64,000 nt of DNA from Tamarix chinensis (taxonomy: Eukaryota; Streptophyta; Magnoliopsida; Caryophyllales; Tamaricaceae). Numbering within the stretch: the first letter of the stretch is position 1; every line of letters starts with the position of its first letter. The notes under the pieces were generated by a model. The model had not been told where the DNA came from. It was given only the letters and a program-made list of their open reading frames with translations, and did no database searches. This document shows positions 11,521 through 26,500 of the stretch, piece after piece. A program made the position numbers and the translations under genes. The stretch lies in assembly GCA_030549775.1 (NCBI GenBank), contig CM060180.1, positions 93,022,172-93,086,171 on the forward strand, in the 5' to 3' direction.

Positions 11521-14500
11521 GTTCGTTTGATTTCCTCTTTTGTTCTTCTTTCTTTCTCATTTGTGGCTGACAAGCCACTTAGTTCAATATAAGGTATACC
11601 CATACACTCGCTTTGGATTGGCACTTTGTCATTTCCCCCCTCTCCTTATGATCCATAGAGCTACTTTGAACTCCATTGAGAATTGTTGCATTTGTTTGCC
11701 TCAAAAATGTGTTTCTTGGTTTATTGGAACCTAGAGATTTGGAAATTAAATTGAGTTCGGGAGCTTTGATTTAAAATAATGTAATATTTGCATCAAGGAC
11801 TTATGGTACCGCGGACTTAGGGAGGGTTAGACTGAACTTTTTGTTATCCAGATACAATTAAGAACACAATTTTTTCCCTCCCTTCCATAATAAAGGATTT
11901 TGAGGTCATGGATGAATTCGATTGGTCTTATGCAATTTCTCATCTTCCTTGAAAAACAACGGTCATATATATCTACTATCGAGCAAGATGATTTTATCTC
12001 ATTTGACTTGGGCAGCCCACATTCTACTGTACAACCAGTTACAGCATGAGGATGGTGTGTTACTATAAATTGATAAATATGGGTGGGACGGTATAGCTGT
12101 AAATAAGTCACACCTTTTATTTTGGTTAATATTTTTTAAAAATGGTTGCTGAGTTTTTCTCAACCCATATTGGTGCAAATATCACAACTAATATTGCTGA
12201 CTTATGGTACAACCAGTCTTTTGATATAAATTTTTTTATGGCGAAAAATAAGTGCAACAATGGTGGAATATCGGTGCAAATATCAGTAAATAATGAGTAA
12301 AAGATTGGTGCAGCAATGGTGAAAAATTATGGTAAAACATTAATAATAATTGTGAGATTAAGGGTGAAATATGAATGCAACTATTATGAAATACAAAGAT
12401 AATTATGATAAAATAAGACAAGTTAGTTTTCTTAGAAAACATCACAACTAATATTGGTGAAAGGTGAAACATGAAGATAATTATAATGATATATGAAAAC
12501 AATTATGATGATACATTGCTACTAATATTGGTGAAATATAACGACGACTATTGTGGAATGTGAAGACAACTATAGTAAAATATTACTACTAATATTAGTG
12601 AAATATAGCCAAATATCTATTGACAGAAACATCAATGGTAATAATGGTGAAACATCACAACTTATATAAGTGAAATATGACTAAGTATTTATTGACAGAA
12701 ACGTGGTGAAACTTCAATTTAGTTCAATGATGACATCAATTCCACTACAAAACACCATAACCTATGGTGAAACATATAACTCTATTTTATATAATAATAT
12801 TTTATGTTAGAAGCATACTAATATGAGTCTCTATTTGTAGAAAAAATTCTTTCTTATTGTTTTTAATGACCATAATGCAAGATAAACTAAGTTGAACAAA
12901 AAATTATGATATGACAACTAGTTACATAGTGTGTCATTTAAAAACTAATTGCCTTATAGGAAGTTGTATCTTTCTGTAGGTAAGAGATCCTTTTATATGA
13001 TTTTAACCTAGGATTTTTGGGTCCATCATTCTCTTTACACTTTCATAATAACATCTCTTGTCACTCCTAATGTTTTTGGGACACCATCTTATATCATATT
13101 AGTATGTCGTGGCATTTGGATCTTGTGTGATAAGAAAATTCCTAACTGAAGGAAACTACCATATGAGCTTTGTTGTATGGGACAGATTGTTGGCAAGTTA
13201 AGCAAACTCCATATTGGTGGCGGAGATGAGAATGCTTTGGATGTATCATATTACAAGAAAATATGGAATCAAGAATGTAATAATGAGGGACCGAGCCTGG
13301 GTGACCCCTATGACTGCTACCCTATTGAGGATAAGATGCGAAAGTCAAGGATCAAGTAGTTTGGTCATCTGCAGAAATGTCATCTAGATGCTTCCATGCC
13401 AAAAAATTGTGGTCATGTGGTCATGGCATCGGAGCATCGTGTGCGGTACTAAACAACATAAGATCATCTGCAAAGGCTAAGTGGGTTATCCTTAGTTCTT
13501 GCACTTTGCACGGTGGCTAAATTCTCTGTAATTTAAATTCTTCTTGAGGAGCCTGCTAAAGTATTCCATATAGATAACAAACAGGTAAGGGGAGATGGGA
13601 TCTCCCTGCCTCAAGCCTTGTTCTCCTTGGAAAGAGCCTCTAACACTACTATTAATCACCAGAGAAAAAGAAGTAGCAGTTACAGTGGTCACAACCCCCT
13701 CTGATAAATACCTCTGGGAACCCTAGGCCAGTCATCACTTCACTCAAAAACTCCCACTTCACTGTGTTGTAGGCCTTGCTGAGGTTTATTTTCATCATGC
13801 ACTTTGCTGATGCCCTCTCCAGTTATATTCCTTGAGTAACTCTTGTGTAAGAAGTACATCTTCAACCATTAGTATCCCTTGCACAAAGGCACCATGTGTG
13901 TTACTGATGACCTCAAACTAGCACTTACTTAGCCTGTTAGATAACACATTGGTAATGACTTTAAACGCCACACTACAGCATGAAATTGGTCTAAAGTCAA
14001 TTACCTTAGTGGCATGTGGTTTCTTTGGGATGAGGTTGAGGGTATGGTTCACCTGTTATAGTAATCTTCCTCCCATCAGGCCCTGGTGCCTTCTCATCCC
14101 CTATGGACCATGCATCATCTTTTATTTATGATTCTGTCAATGTCTTTGTTAGGGAACTGGCATTGTCCTGATTCAGCCCTTTCCCTTGTTTGAAAACCAG
14201 CTGATCCACCTCTGCCACCTCTCTCTCAGTGCCTATCTGCTTCTTGTAATACTTGAGGAACTCATGTTCATGCTGCTAGGTTGACTGGGTTTTCATCCCA
14301 TTTGGTATATCCACTGCTGCAATAAAATTCCTTCTTTGGTTGGCGTTGAGCTGGTCATGGAAAAAACTGGTTCCTTTTTCAGCAATACTAATGAACCTAT
14401 TTTTTGCTTTTTGTGACAAGAAGCTCATGGCAGCCTTGTTTAGGGAGATGGATCTCTTCCTTAACATGAGGATATCCTCATCAGGCCCCTTTTTCTGTTT

Positions 14501-17500
14501 GTTGATGATGGATGCTTGGGCTTCTTGTAATTTTTCCTCAGTTTCCTCTGCCTGATTTGCAATGGGTGCAAAATGGAGTTTGTTGAGCATCTTCAGGGTT
14601 CCCTTGAGGTTCTGGAGCTTCCTGCATAGTTTATGCTGAGTTGTCCCCCATAATGCAAAGCTCCATGCCTGCTGAAAAATCTTTTGGTAGACATCATGAG
14701 CTATCCACATATTTAAGAACTTAAATGGCCTAATTTTATTCTCTTCCTTCTCCAGCTTGATCAGCATTGGTATGTGGTCAGAATGAGAGCCTGGGAGTAA
14801 GGAGTGTATCACAATGTCAGCCCGAACATTTAATCCTTGCAACATTCATGAGCCTCCAAATTGATTCTAAGTATAATCTCGATTCTATCAACCTTACTTG
14901 TCAGTTGACTGGCCGCACATACTGGATTAAGCATAATTAGTTGACTGAAGGCCAATATAAGTCGATCGAGAAAGCACCATTAGTTCGCTAATATGGTCCA
15001 TTGGTCAATGGTTCACATGGACCCATCAACCAATGCAGCATATTGGACGATCTATAAAGCACCATCAATCCACTGAATTTGCCCATTAGTCGATGGGGCA
15101 CATGGACACATCGAATGATGTGGAGTTAACTGACAGTACTAATGCTGCAACATGAACTTCGAAAATTGCTTGTAAATTTTTTCAACATTTTTGCATATGA
15201 TTGTATGTACTAGTATGGATAATAATGGTTCTAGAACATATTTCTGACATCTCGTCATGCTTTAAAACTATTAATCAGCATAAATCATGCTCATATGTCA
15301 AAATCACCATTTAAGCATAAAATCCCTAAAATATTATCTTTACACCAAATGGTTCTATATACTTCATCAAGCCATATTTTCATTTGCAAAGTCACTAGCA
15401 TAGACATTCTGAAATATCTCATTAAATTTAATATATCCACAACCTCATGCCCAATCATTCCACTTAAGAAGCAAGACCAAAGTAAGCAAAACAAGCAAGC
15501 ACAATAAAGTGCCTAGAACAAGCTCACACGACCTTCAATCCTTTAAGGTAACTTCACAAATCATAATTACAACTCAAAAGTGACTTCTTTAAATCATTTG
15601 AAACCCAAAAAAAAAAGAAATAAATTTAAAGAAAATAGAGGGAATCATGAAGAATACTTAACCTTTCAAAAATAGAGAGCAAGGGAGGAGAATGTGAATA
15701 TGGAGGACTAAGTAAAGGATTAGAGAAAGAAAAACATGAAGTAAATGTTAGAGGCAAGAAAGTGAGAGGACAATGAGAAGATTTGAGGTGCATTTTTGGA
15801 GGTTGAAGAACACATTATAAAGAGAGGAAATTAGAGGTCAAATGTCGGTTTCTCAGGAGGAAATGAAGGTCAGGGGTATATGTAATTTGTAGCCCTCTGA
15901 AATAAGGTCTCATGAGGCTCATTAGGTGAAGAAGTCATTTGATTTTAGTTAACAAGTTGAAATGGTGTTTTTAAAATTGCATGGGTAATGTATGCCAAAA
16001 AGTTGAATCATGGAGAGAGTAAAGATCAAAAGGAGAAAGGGACAACAATCTACCTCAATTGCAGGTGTAGAACTCAAGAAATGGAGCCCTGACTACCTTC
16101 ACCATAGAGGAAAGAAAGAGAAAAGAAGACCAAAAGAAGAATAGCCAAACACCCCTATTTATAATGTAATTCCTCAAATTTGCCAAAAAGCCTCAAAACT
16201 GAGTTTAAAAAGCTAAACAAAATTGTATAAATAGTTTACAAAAAAGGTGAACAGACTTGTGAAAACGGTTTACAACCAAATTGAAGCATCACCACTAAAT
16301 CCCAAAAATGGTGGAAAGCAATTCAGATTAAAATAAAAAACGGAGAATTAGGTTTGTCTAACAATTAGTCGACCGATTATTCAAGGCGGGTAAAATTTTT
16401 AAACGGGTGCGCACATCTACTAATGAGGCTAGCCCATTGACCAATGTCTCCCGAAACTCTTTTTGCCCCCGTTTCTTCAAACTTATCCAAATTTTCATCA
16501 AATCAAACATCAAATTGACATATACTCAAATCAAATACATATCAAATCAAGATCTGACACAAGCATCAACACATGTTAAAACTCAAAATTTATGGGGCAT
16601 TACAATATGTCAGTGCTTGTTTTTCTCCCTTATGTTTAGATCAAATAAGATGAAGATGACAATGATGATGTCCTAAGAGCATTTAGATCAATGATAGGAT
16701 TTGTTGTAACTTAATTAAGAAGTCTTAAATTTGCATCCTTGGAATTCAGCAATGTTCTTAAGGGAGTAGTGTACCTTTTAAGGGGCTTTCTGTAGGGCAA
16801 TGGTCCAAATTATTAACAAATCAATTGTTTGCCTTAGAAATTGGATTTGAAATCAAAATAAATAAATAATCATGATAATGATAAGAATGATGATGATGGT
16901 GACAGTGATAATGATTATAATGATAAAAATAATGGTATTAGTAATTAATATTAGAAGGAATGATTAATAATAAGAATAATAAGCTCAACAACAATGATAA
17001 TTACTAATAATACTAATTTATAATGAGTATTAATAATAACAATAATAATAGTAATGCTTATAATTATAATAATTTAATAACAAAGGTAATAGTGATAATA
17101 GTAGTAATAATTATATTAATAGTACAAATTTTAAGAATCATTAATAATAAGTGATAATAAATAATAACTATTTATTTATATTATCATTATTATATTTTAA
17201 TAATTATTAGTTCATTTATTTTATTGCTGTTATTATTGTTTTAATATTGTTAATGATAAATATTCAATGATAGATAAAAAATAATTAATATTGTTATTAC
17301 TATTATTATTATTATTATCACCGTTGATCATTTATATATATTAATGCTATTATTTTATTTATTTATTTATTATCATCATCATCATCATTATTTTTTTTAT
17401 GATAGTAATAATATAATTACTACCCTCTCTACTTCACAATATGAGGCATAATATATTTTTGATTTTGTTTCATAATATAAGTCCTTTTATGGAAAGTCAT

Positions 17501-20500
17501 GGATATTAACTTTAATATGAGTGTATATAAGTGAAAGTAGATAATTTTATTTATTTATTAACATTTAATGCTTTTTAATATATGTGTGACAACCTAATAT
17601 GCCTTATATTATAAAAAAAATGGAGATTTATTCATTTTTTGAGTATCGTCATTGTTGTTATTAGTTATTAATAATCATTCTTATTACTAATTTTATTGTT
17701 ATCAATCGTTGCTAGTTTTTATCATTAGCTTTATTGAAATGAGAAAGTACTAATTACTATAATAATGATAATTTTAATGATTTTAATAATAATAATAGTA
17801 TTATTATTAAGGTGATATCAAATATTAGATTAAAGTTCAACCCTAATCAAATGGAGAGAACAACCCTAATTTCTCATGTTTGTTCATTTGGTGTTATTAT
17901 TTTAATTAATCACTATCTATTTAGCTGTCTTTATTTCATTTATCTATTTCTGTACTTTGTTAGTATTGTTAACTCTACTTTTTAATTTAATTATTATCCA
18001 CACGTTCTTTTCTTGCTTAAATTTCCCTGCTTTGGGTTTTTCGACTCAACTAGCTGAAAAGCTACTTCAACAAATTTCTTAAGAAAGAGCATTTCAACTT
18101 AAAAATGTTTGTTTCCTGAGCATCGGCCAAGCTGTGTGCCAGGCAAAGCTTTTTACATAATTTTTTTGGGATCAACTAAGCTAAAGTTTAACTTATTTTG
18201 ATCTCCAAACATACTCTAGCTGTTTCTTAAACAATATTTTGAGGTTCCTTTTGTAAATAGTATGCTTCTAGTTCACAAAGCTACTAGAGGTGATACTGCA
18301 TACAAGTGGACCTCTCAAATTCTGTTCATGGCCTTATTACTACTGTTTTGTTGTTGTATGCCTAAAATGGATTGTTACAAGTTGGTAACAAAGTAGCTAT
18401 GGTGCTTCTTTTGCTGGAGCTTGGCTACTTATTTTTATCTGTTAGCTATTCACTCACTGTAAAATTCAGTCCTAATGTCTGTTGCCTTTTATTTATATTT
18501 TCTAATTTTATGTGGTTGCAGTTCCAATGTTGGATACATTGAAGCTGTTCTTCATGTACTTGAACTGCCATATATAACAGGAGTGTCACGTGTGTGCAAG
18601 CATGTTTCTGTTTCACCTGAAATTCAAAATGAGAATAAAAAGGATTCAAAATATACAGGTGTCCATGTTGATATTGTTTGCTCACTTAACAAGAATCCTG
18701 CATGGTTCATCGTGTCTAATCGAAACCCAAAATATATTTTATGGAATAGTTCACGTAGAAATAATGGCCTTAAAGCTCGTGTGGAGCAAGTACTTGCTGC
18801 AGCTCAATCTTCCACCATAATGAAGCCTTCCTCTATCATTCTTTTCTTCGCAAGTGGACTTGAGAACTTTGTTTGTCTGAAACTCATAGAGGAGTTAGGG
18901 TTTTCTCATTGTGAGGTGGATTTCTCTCATTTTGACTTCATTTTATCTGAGGAGCCAGACAATGAATGGGTGAATATTCTTCCTCGATCTTACCAAAAGG
19001 CATGCATTCTCAGCATAAATGTCAATCCCGTTTTAGATACTTCTCCAATTACAGGCTATTGTGTTAGAGATGCTAAGTTCTTTGCCGGTGAACTGGATCC
19101 AGTAGAGAAGCAAAAGGATATGAATCTGCACAATTCCTTCCATTCCTTGATCACAGAGATGGGATGTTGGTTCTCTCATATAAAAGATGTAGAATATGTG
19201 AGAGAAGATGGCTTTTCAACGGAATATGATTTGGTGAATTTTGACACAACAGCTTTGGTTGCTATTGTTTCTGGGATCAGCAATGGTGGGGCAGAAAAAC
19301 TTTTGGCCATGTCGGATAGTGATTTGAGAGATAGGTTCAAGAACAGTGCTGAGTTTGTGATGTCACAGGTAGCAACATGTTTCTTGTTATCTTTTTGTTT
19401 ATTTTACTTTGCTCTTCCACATCTCATTTCCTGCCCCTGTCTGATCTCTCTGTTTCTCTTTCATTTGCTTTTATCCTTCTTTTTTATCCCTGATCATTGA
19501 AGTAGATCTTAGTGATATATTTGAGCCCGTGAGAACTACGTGTTGTCTATTTCTCTTTGCAATGAAAGAAACAATATTATTATACTTCTGATTTGTGGGC
19601 TGAAACTTAACATGTATCTTGTTCTGATGGGTGTTACTGAAGCTATTTTGAGCAATTAATGTTCTTATCGTTGATATTTAGTTTATGAAATGATCTGATG
19701 AAAAAGAAAAATTATTCCATTCTAGGTTTGGATGGAGTGACAAGAGTTTGTACTAATGCAATATGGAATGATTTATTTATTTATTTTAGTGGGGGAGGGG
19801 TGATGTAGGATTGGTAAAGAGGGAAGGGAAATTGGAAATAAAAGAAAAGAGAAGGGGAATTAGGGCAAGGGAATATTAAACATGAGAGGAGACAAATAAG
19901 TTGCACGATAAGAAAAGAGAAGTCAACCTTTCAATATTCATTCATTAAAGCCTAAAATTATCATTAGCTAGGGCCATACATATAGGCCTTAGGAATGCTA
20001 AATAGCAATAAATCACTATTTTAAATGATTATAAAAAATAATATCTAAATATCTAAAGTTTAAAAATTAAACATAAGTTTAAACTTGGCCCTTCATCCTC
20101 TCTATTTGTTACCAAGACCTAACTAGTGATTTCAAAACTTCTCATGCCAAATGGGATTTGAGAATATTCGTTCCCTCCGGCATCGGAATTACTCTTTCAT
20201 ATTGTTGTTGTACTCGACATTTTGTGGCAATAATTTTTATAGATTTCTAAATCAAAGGTATATTATGGTGCCCCATTACAACCATATATATACAAGCTCT
20301 TGGGGAAGAGCTGAACACAATAGAGGTGGAGGCTAAGCGTTAATTATTGAAAATGGTACTAAGCAATTATGTAGTGGCCTCAGATTTCGATGGAGGCATA
20401 GGGAAGAGGAGGACAAAAGCCATTAATGGAAGAGGGGAGAACTATGAGAAATGAGGAGAGGGATTAAAGGTGAGCGAGAGAGAGGGGATTGCGCTAACAA

Positions 20501-23500
20501 AAACAATCCCAAATTAGGGGGGAGAGAAAGTGAAGAGACTTTAAACGAGAGTATTAGGGTTTCTCAAAATTGTGGGGCCAACGATTTTGGGACAAAATAG
20601 CTAGCCAAAATGCATCACTTAGGAAAGGAGAAAAAAGATTCAATGAGTTTTAAAACGAGAAAATGATGGAGACTGGGCTATAAGTTGGGGGCTCAAATTC
20701 ATGGTTGAGCTAAAAAGGATGATGAAGATTTTTTAACATTCGTGATTATTGTGCCACAGTATTGAAGTATTGTGAATGATATTTTATATGTTGCGGTTTT
20801 TGCGGCGTGATTTTTTAATTTTTTCACAACAAATATTAGCAAATATGGGTAAATATTAGTAAAATATCGGCAAATATTATTTGATAACTCATATATATTG
20901 CTGATATATATATGAAAATCTAAAACCATCGCGTATTGTTGACTTCGCATTTTGGCCAACCCAAAATTAGATAAATATCAGTTGATGTTACGTATCTAGA
21001 CTGAGATTTGGTTGTATGAATTGACCACCTTGCTTGGCTTAACACCGCCATAATTTATGACCAAAATTAGTGGGATTTTTTTGAAAAATCATGTGCGCAC
21101 ACTCCCAATGCAAAAACCACTAATAATAATATCCTATTACAAATGATAATCAAAATGGGTTCGTTATAGATCCACTAATCCTATCCATATCCTAAATTGC
21201 GCTAAACGCATAAAAAGACAAAACCATTAGAATGGGTGTGGTATAAACTCAAATAATTAAAAGTGGGATTAAAAATAACATCCAATTAGGTAGGATTTGC
21301 ATTATCCCCCTTCTTAAAGGGTTTTTTTACACTAAGTTAACAATAGGTGATAGATTTAGGGACATCAAAAGTGGGATGAATTGCAACATACTTGTCAGAT
21401 AGATGGAAGCTTACTCTTCCTGTGGGTTGTAAACCATTCCTTAAATAAATGAATGTAGATGGCTACAAGATAATCTTCTTTTTGTGATAGTATGGGCAAC
21501 CATTTCTCCATTTTTCTTTTATATGTGTTTGGCAACAGATTCATGGAGCTCTTTGATAACCTCAGCTTGTTTCTCAACATCAAATGAAGTGTATTAGGAC
21601 AATGGCAAGGGCAGTGGACATAAGTCTAAAGGTTACACAACCTAAATTGGGGAGTTACCAGTAGTGGAGTGGAGAGTTTGATTTCAAACAAACTCGATAT
21701 GAGTCATATTAGACTCCTATTTTTTGGAATTGTTATCAAGGATGACACACCAAGTATGTTCCCAAGGATTCGTTTAACAACCTTGGTCTTGCCATTTGAG
21801 GGTGACATGTGGTCGAGATTCTTGAGAACCCCCAAATTTGCTCAAAGAACCCACCAAAGTGAGAAGCAAACTTGATATCTTGATCAAAGACAATAACCCT
21901 AGAAATCTCACGGAGTTTAATAATATTAGCAAATTAATTGACAATGATGATGATTTCATTTTTTAAAGGGATCAAATGAGCCATCTTACAGAAATGGTCA
22001 ACTATAGACATGATGGTGCCCTTATTCTAATTAGAACGGGGAAGGCTCAAAACGAATTCCATAGGCACATATGTTGACTTGGGACACGAAGAGAGGGGGG
22101 GGGGTATAAAGACCATAGATATGAGTGGTAAATTTCACATGTTTGCACTTTCCACAACTAGCATAGAATTTTACCACATCTTTCTTCATGTGGGGACAAT
22201 AAAAGTGTTGGCATAGACAAAGTGACCCATCAAACCACTACTATGAGACTTATCATTATGATATAATAAATTTAGATAGGAGAAACACAAAGCTAGCATC
22301 AACTATGGCTATGAACACGTATCCTTGGCTTAAAGCATCATCAACCTTATTGTCTACCCCTTTATACATGATAATATATGGAAAGGTCTCAATGAATTCA
22401 CTCCACTTAGGTTACCTACGATTCAAATCCCCTTAAGTTTTCAAATACTCTAAGACTTGATGGTCCATGTGGATGATGAACTCTTCAGGCGAAAGGTATT
22501 GTTACCAAGTCTCTAGTTATTTGGCAAAGACATAAAGTTATTTCTCATAGGTTGAGTATCTTGACACAAGATAACTCTTATTCCTAAGCCTGAGACATGA
22601 CAATCAATTTGTAACACTTTGTTAGAGTTAGGCAATGATAGGATAAAGGCTTTGATTAGTTTTTCCTTGAAAAGTTCAAAGGCCTTTCGTTGGGCAGGAC
22701 CATTGAGAGGGGCCACTATGGTTCTAAAATGGGGTACTGATCTCGTATAGAACCCACAAAAACTATGGAAATTTCTAACTTGGGAGACGTTCCTAGGGTT
22801 AGGCCATTCCTTGATAGCTTTTATCTTTTCCTCATCTATCCTTATCCCATCTTTATTGGCCACAAAGCTTAAGAACTCAACACTTCCTAAGCAAAAAACA
22901 ACTCTTAGAAATATTGGCAAACAAGTGTTTTTTCCTTAGTATGTCCAGCACATATTTAAGTTGCATCACATGGTTTTTATAACACTTTCTACAAGTAAGG
23001 ATAACATCAAAGTAAACAACAACAAATTTACCAATAAACTCACACAACACATGATTCACTACATGCATAAGTGCTAGGGACATAACATAGCCCAAAAGTT
23101 ATCACAAGCCGTTTATACAAGCCAAAATGGGTTTTAAATGCAGTTTTTCACTCGTCACCTAGTTTTATCCCTTTTTTTGGTACCCATTCTTTAAATCAAT
23201 TTCGTAAAAGATTACCTTCCCATTCAATTGGTCTAACATTTTATCCAAACAGGGGACGGGGTATTGATATCTTACCATAATCTTATTACAAACCCTAGAG
23301 TCAACACTTGCATTAACTACCATCTTTTTGGAACTCAAAGAACGGGGACAACACATGAGTTTATGTTCACTTATGTACCTTTTTCAAGCAATTTAGTGAC
23401 TTGCCTTTTTAATTCCTTCGCCTCTTTGAGATTGGCTTGATAGGCTTGTCAGTTTGGAATGCTAGCACTGGGAATAAAGTCAATTTGGTATCCAATGCCT

Positions 23501-26500
23501 CTAAGAGGAGGAAAACCACTGTGTTCTTTCTCGTGAAAAATCAGAACATTCAGATGATATTTTAGACATCAAGAGGAAGGGAATTAATGTAATTAGGGAA
23601 AATTTAAGGTGGTCTTTATATACTAGATTGTAGACAGGAAAATTATTGGAAAAGGTGTATGTGATATCCCCTTTTCAAGTAAAGAAATTGGCTTTTCATT
23701 TATTGCTCTTCATGTTTTTAGGGTTAATGACAGTAGCACTAGACTCCTATTTCCTACAATCATAATTAGCTTTCAACTCGACTTTGTCCATCTGATCTAT
23801 GTTGGAGAGAGGGGAGCTAGGATATACTTTTTGCTGCCTTTGTGCATGTGTACTAATTTTAATATCTTTCATGGGTGTATTTCCTGTCAAATTGCTAGAA
23901 TTTGGGAACTTTTACATTTTGATTTGAATTTTTGAATCAATGATGAAGGGTTGATAAAAAAATACTGTTATAGTTGACTATATTTCTCAGTGGTGGAAAA
24001 AACTAACTAGGAAACTATATTATTTGAATTTCAAAGAACAAAAAAAAAAGACGGTGACATTTTTATAAATATTGTGTATTTATGTTACAGGTATAAGTGG
24101 ATGGAGAAAACTACTATAAGTGGCTTAGGAAACTATATTATTTGAGTGGTTAGGGAAAAAAAAAGGGACTTGTGATATTTTGGTAAATATTATGTATTTG
24201 TGTTTTAGGATAGGATACTATCTCAGTGATAGAGGAAACTGCCTTTAGTGATGCAGTAAATAGCCTAAGAAACTAGGGATGGTTTTTGGATCTTGTTATA
24301 AGGTTAATTCTCATTAGATTTGTCCTCTTATGTATGTTTGTGTGTGTATATATATACATGTCTCTTCCCCCCCCTTTGGACTTAGTGAGATTCAACCCTA
24401 ACATTAGAGTTAAGGGACATATCGACAAACTACGCAGATTTATATCTTTAACATTCGACTTAAAACTCATTGGATTCAGCATGATCCTCTTCTTCTATAT
24501 CAGAATACAAAATTAATTCACCATCCTTGACTACCATGACCCTCTTGTTCGAACACTAGGATGAATTATGGCTGGACATTTAAAGCACATAAGTTTTTTG
24601 GAGGATCCAGATTTACTAAGACTAGCAATTCCTTTCCTTCTTTTAGATGGAGAGTGTAAAAGGAGGCTTAGAAGTTCAAGAATCAGTTTTGGGGAGTTCA
24701 AGGGGCTTCATTTAGAAGAGGACATGTTAAGGTGGGAGTAAGAATTTTTTGCTTGGGGATAACAATGATTACTACCTCAAGAAATTTACAGCTGATTTCA
24801 AGTTTTTCAGCGAGGGTAAGAGGTCTGTCCATATAATCGTGAGGGTGCAACATGCAGTCAACTTGATTAGTGATTTTAGAATGTAATTTCTAAGAAAACA
24901 AGCCATGGTGGCCTCATTGTCCTCCTGAAAGTTCAGTTTAGTGAGAAGTATCTCCATTTCTTTGTATTTCCTTGCCTTAGGAATTGGAGTAATTGGTGTA
25001 ATTTATGAGTGTAATGAGGAGGAATAAACATTGAATGCATGATTTCTTTGAATTGAGCCCAAGGGGCAGTAGGTGGTTCGTAGTAGTGCTCTTGATACCT
25101 AATAAGTCTGCCTCACCATGGAATAGTCTAAAAATTCAACAACCAACTTGACCTTTTCTGCACTAGTATAGTTATTTGAATCAAAGACAATCTCGGTCTT
25201 ATGTTCCCATTCAAGATCGGCACTGGGGTCATTGAGGTTTGACATTACGAGATGCTTAATATGATTCCACTTAATCTTCTATGCTAGGTGTTTCAATTGA
25301 TCCTATTGTTCTATCTATTGTCAAGTTGATTATTACCTAACTCATGCTAGATGCTAGGTTAAATTGGAGCCCGCACAGGCTTACCTCAACAATTGAGGCG
25401 CATGTAGTTGGGACAGGTGATCCAGGTTCGATACTCGTGGCTGCAGTATGAGAGTTTCAACCCTCTAATGTGGGGGTGACTCCTTGTGGGCACCACGGGG
25501 CGGGCACTGCGTCTTTAACCGTTGAGTTACCGTGATTTACCTCCTCCAAGAGCTGTCGGGCCGGCGGTTGGGGGCCCTGGGGGCGAGGGTATTTTCGCCT
25601 TTTGGGACAGGCTAGGTTAAATTGGAGCCAACCGAAGCAAATATATCATAAATAAATACATATGACTTTTAGAGAGAGTGATATATAAGAATAATAGATG
25701 GTAAATCAAAACCCATTAATCGCTTAAAAATCAAACAACTGGAAGGACAAATGAGAGTTGATTGTTGAACAAATACATCCCACACATTGGGGAGAAGTTA
25801 TTTGGAAACCCTACTCTAGAAACAAAAGATGCACCTCAAGCAGCTAGTCAATGGCAAAGCGTTGCCATTTGCCCTCCCGCACAAAGTTGGGGTCATCCTA
25901 TTAGACCCATTTCAAGCATAACATTAGCACGAGTTAGACCAAGTAAATCTAATTATCTAACACAGGCAAAGGCTTATGATACACATAGAATCATGGTAAC
26001 ATATATATACTTATTTGTGTTAACACATGCTTACATATGATGATGCTCCCAAGGCATTCATGCTATACTCACATCAATCTTCCATGTAATATAATATATA
26101 TAACTCATGTAATATCACTCATATAATGCATCTTATACGATAATCAAACCTCACATCCAAAGGAACCGAACCATACACTAACAACACCATGCTCAAGGGG
26201 AAAGACCACCTAAGACATCCTTAATGCACCACCTCATTAGTATCTTTCAAAAAATCAAGATAGCATAAGAGTAAAGGAAATACACCAAGGTAGGAATTAC
26301 ATCCAAAATCGACCAAAGATCAAGGCATTATGCCTATATTACACACAACCATTAATATGACATAATGTCCACCCCACATTTTCATTACAACCATATAGCC
26401 GTCATGGAAAAGGAAAACACTGCCCAACCATCTTAGCAAACGAAAAACAATATATCTGGGCAAAGGAAACACCACCTCCTTAGGTAGTAATCCTTTAAGT

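Noticed and set aside
11223..11570. 115-codon frame overlapping exon 1
   Set aside because: It has no ATG at its start and runs through the 5' UTR and donor site out of frame with the DUF1308 protein.
19369..19500. Continuation of the exon 2 reading frame to the stop at 19500
   Set aside because: The extra residues are hydrophobic and unlike the family, a good GT donor lies at 19369, and exons 3 and 4 continue the family sequence in phase.
25433..25445. Possible tRNA gene (GGTTCGATACTCG)
   Set aside because: No cloverleaf can be formed around it; perfect flanking duplications make it a SINE B box.
25762..26040. 92-codon plus-strand frame of fairly balanced composition
   Set aside because: No motif or family recognised, inside repeat debris, no conserved start or neighbour.
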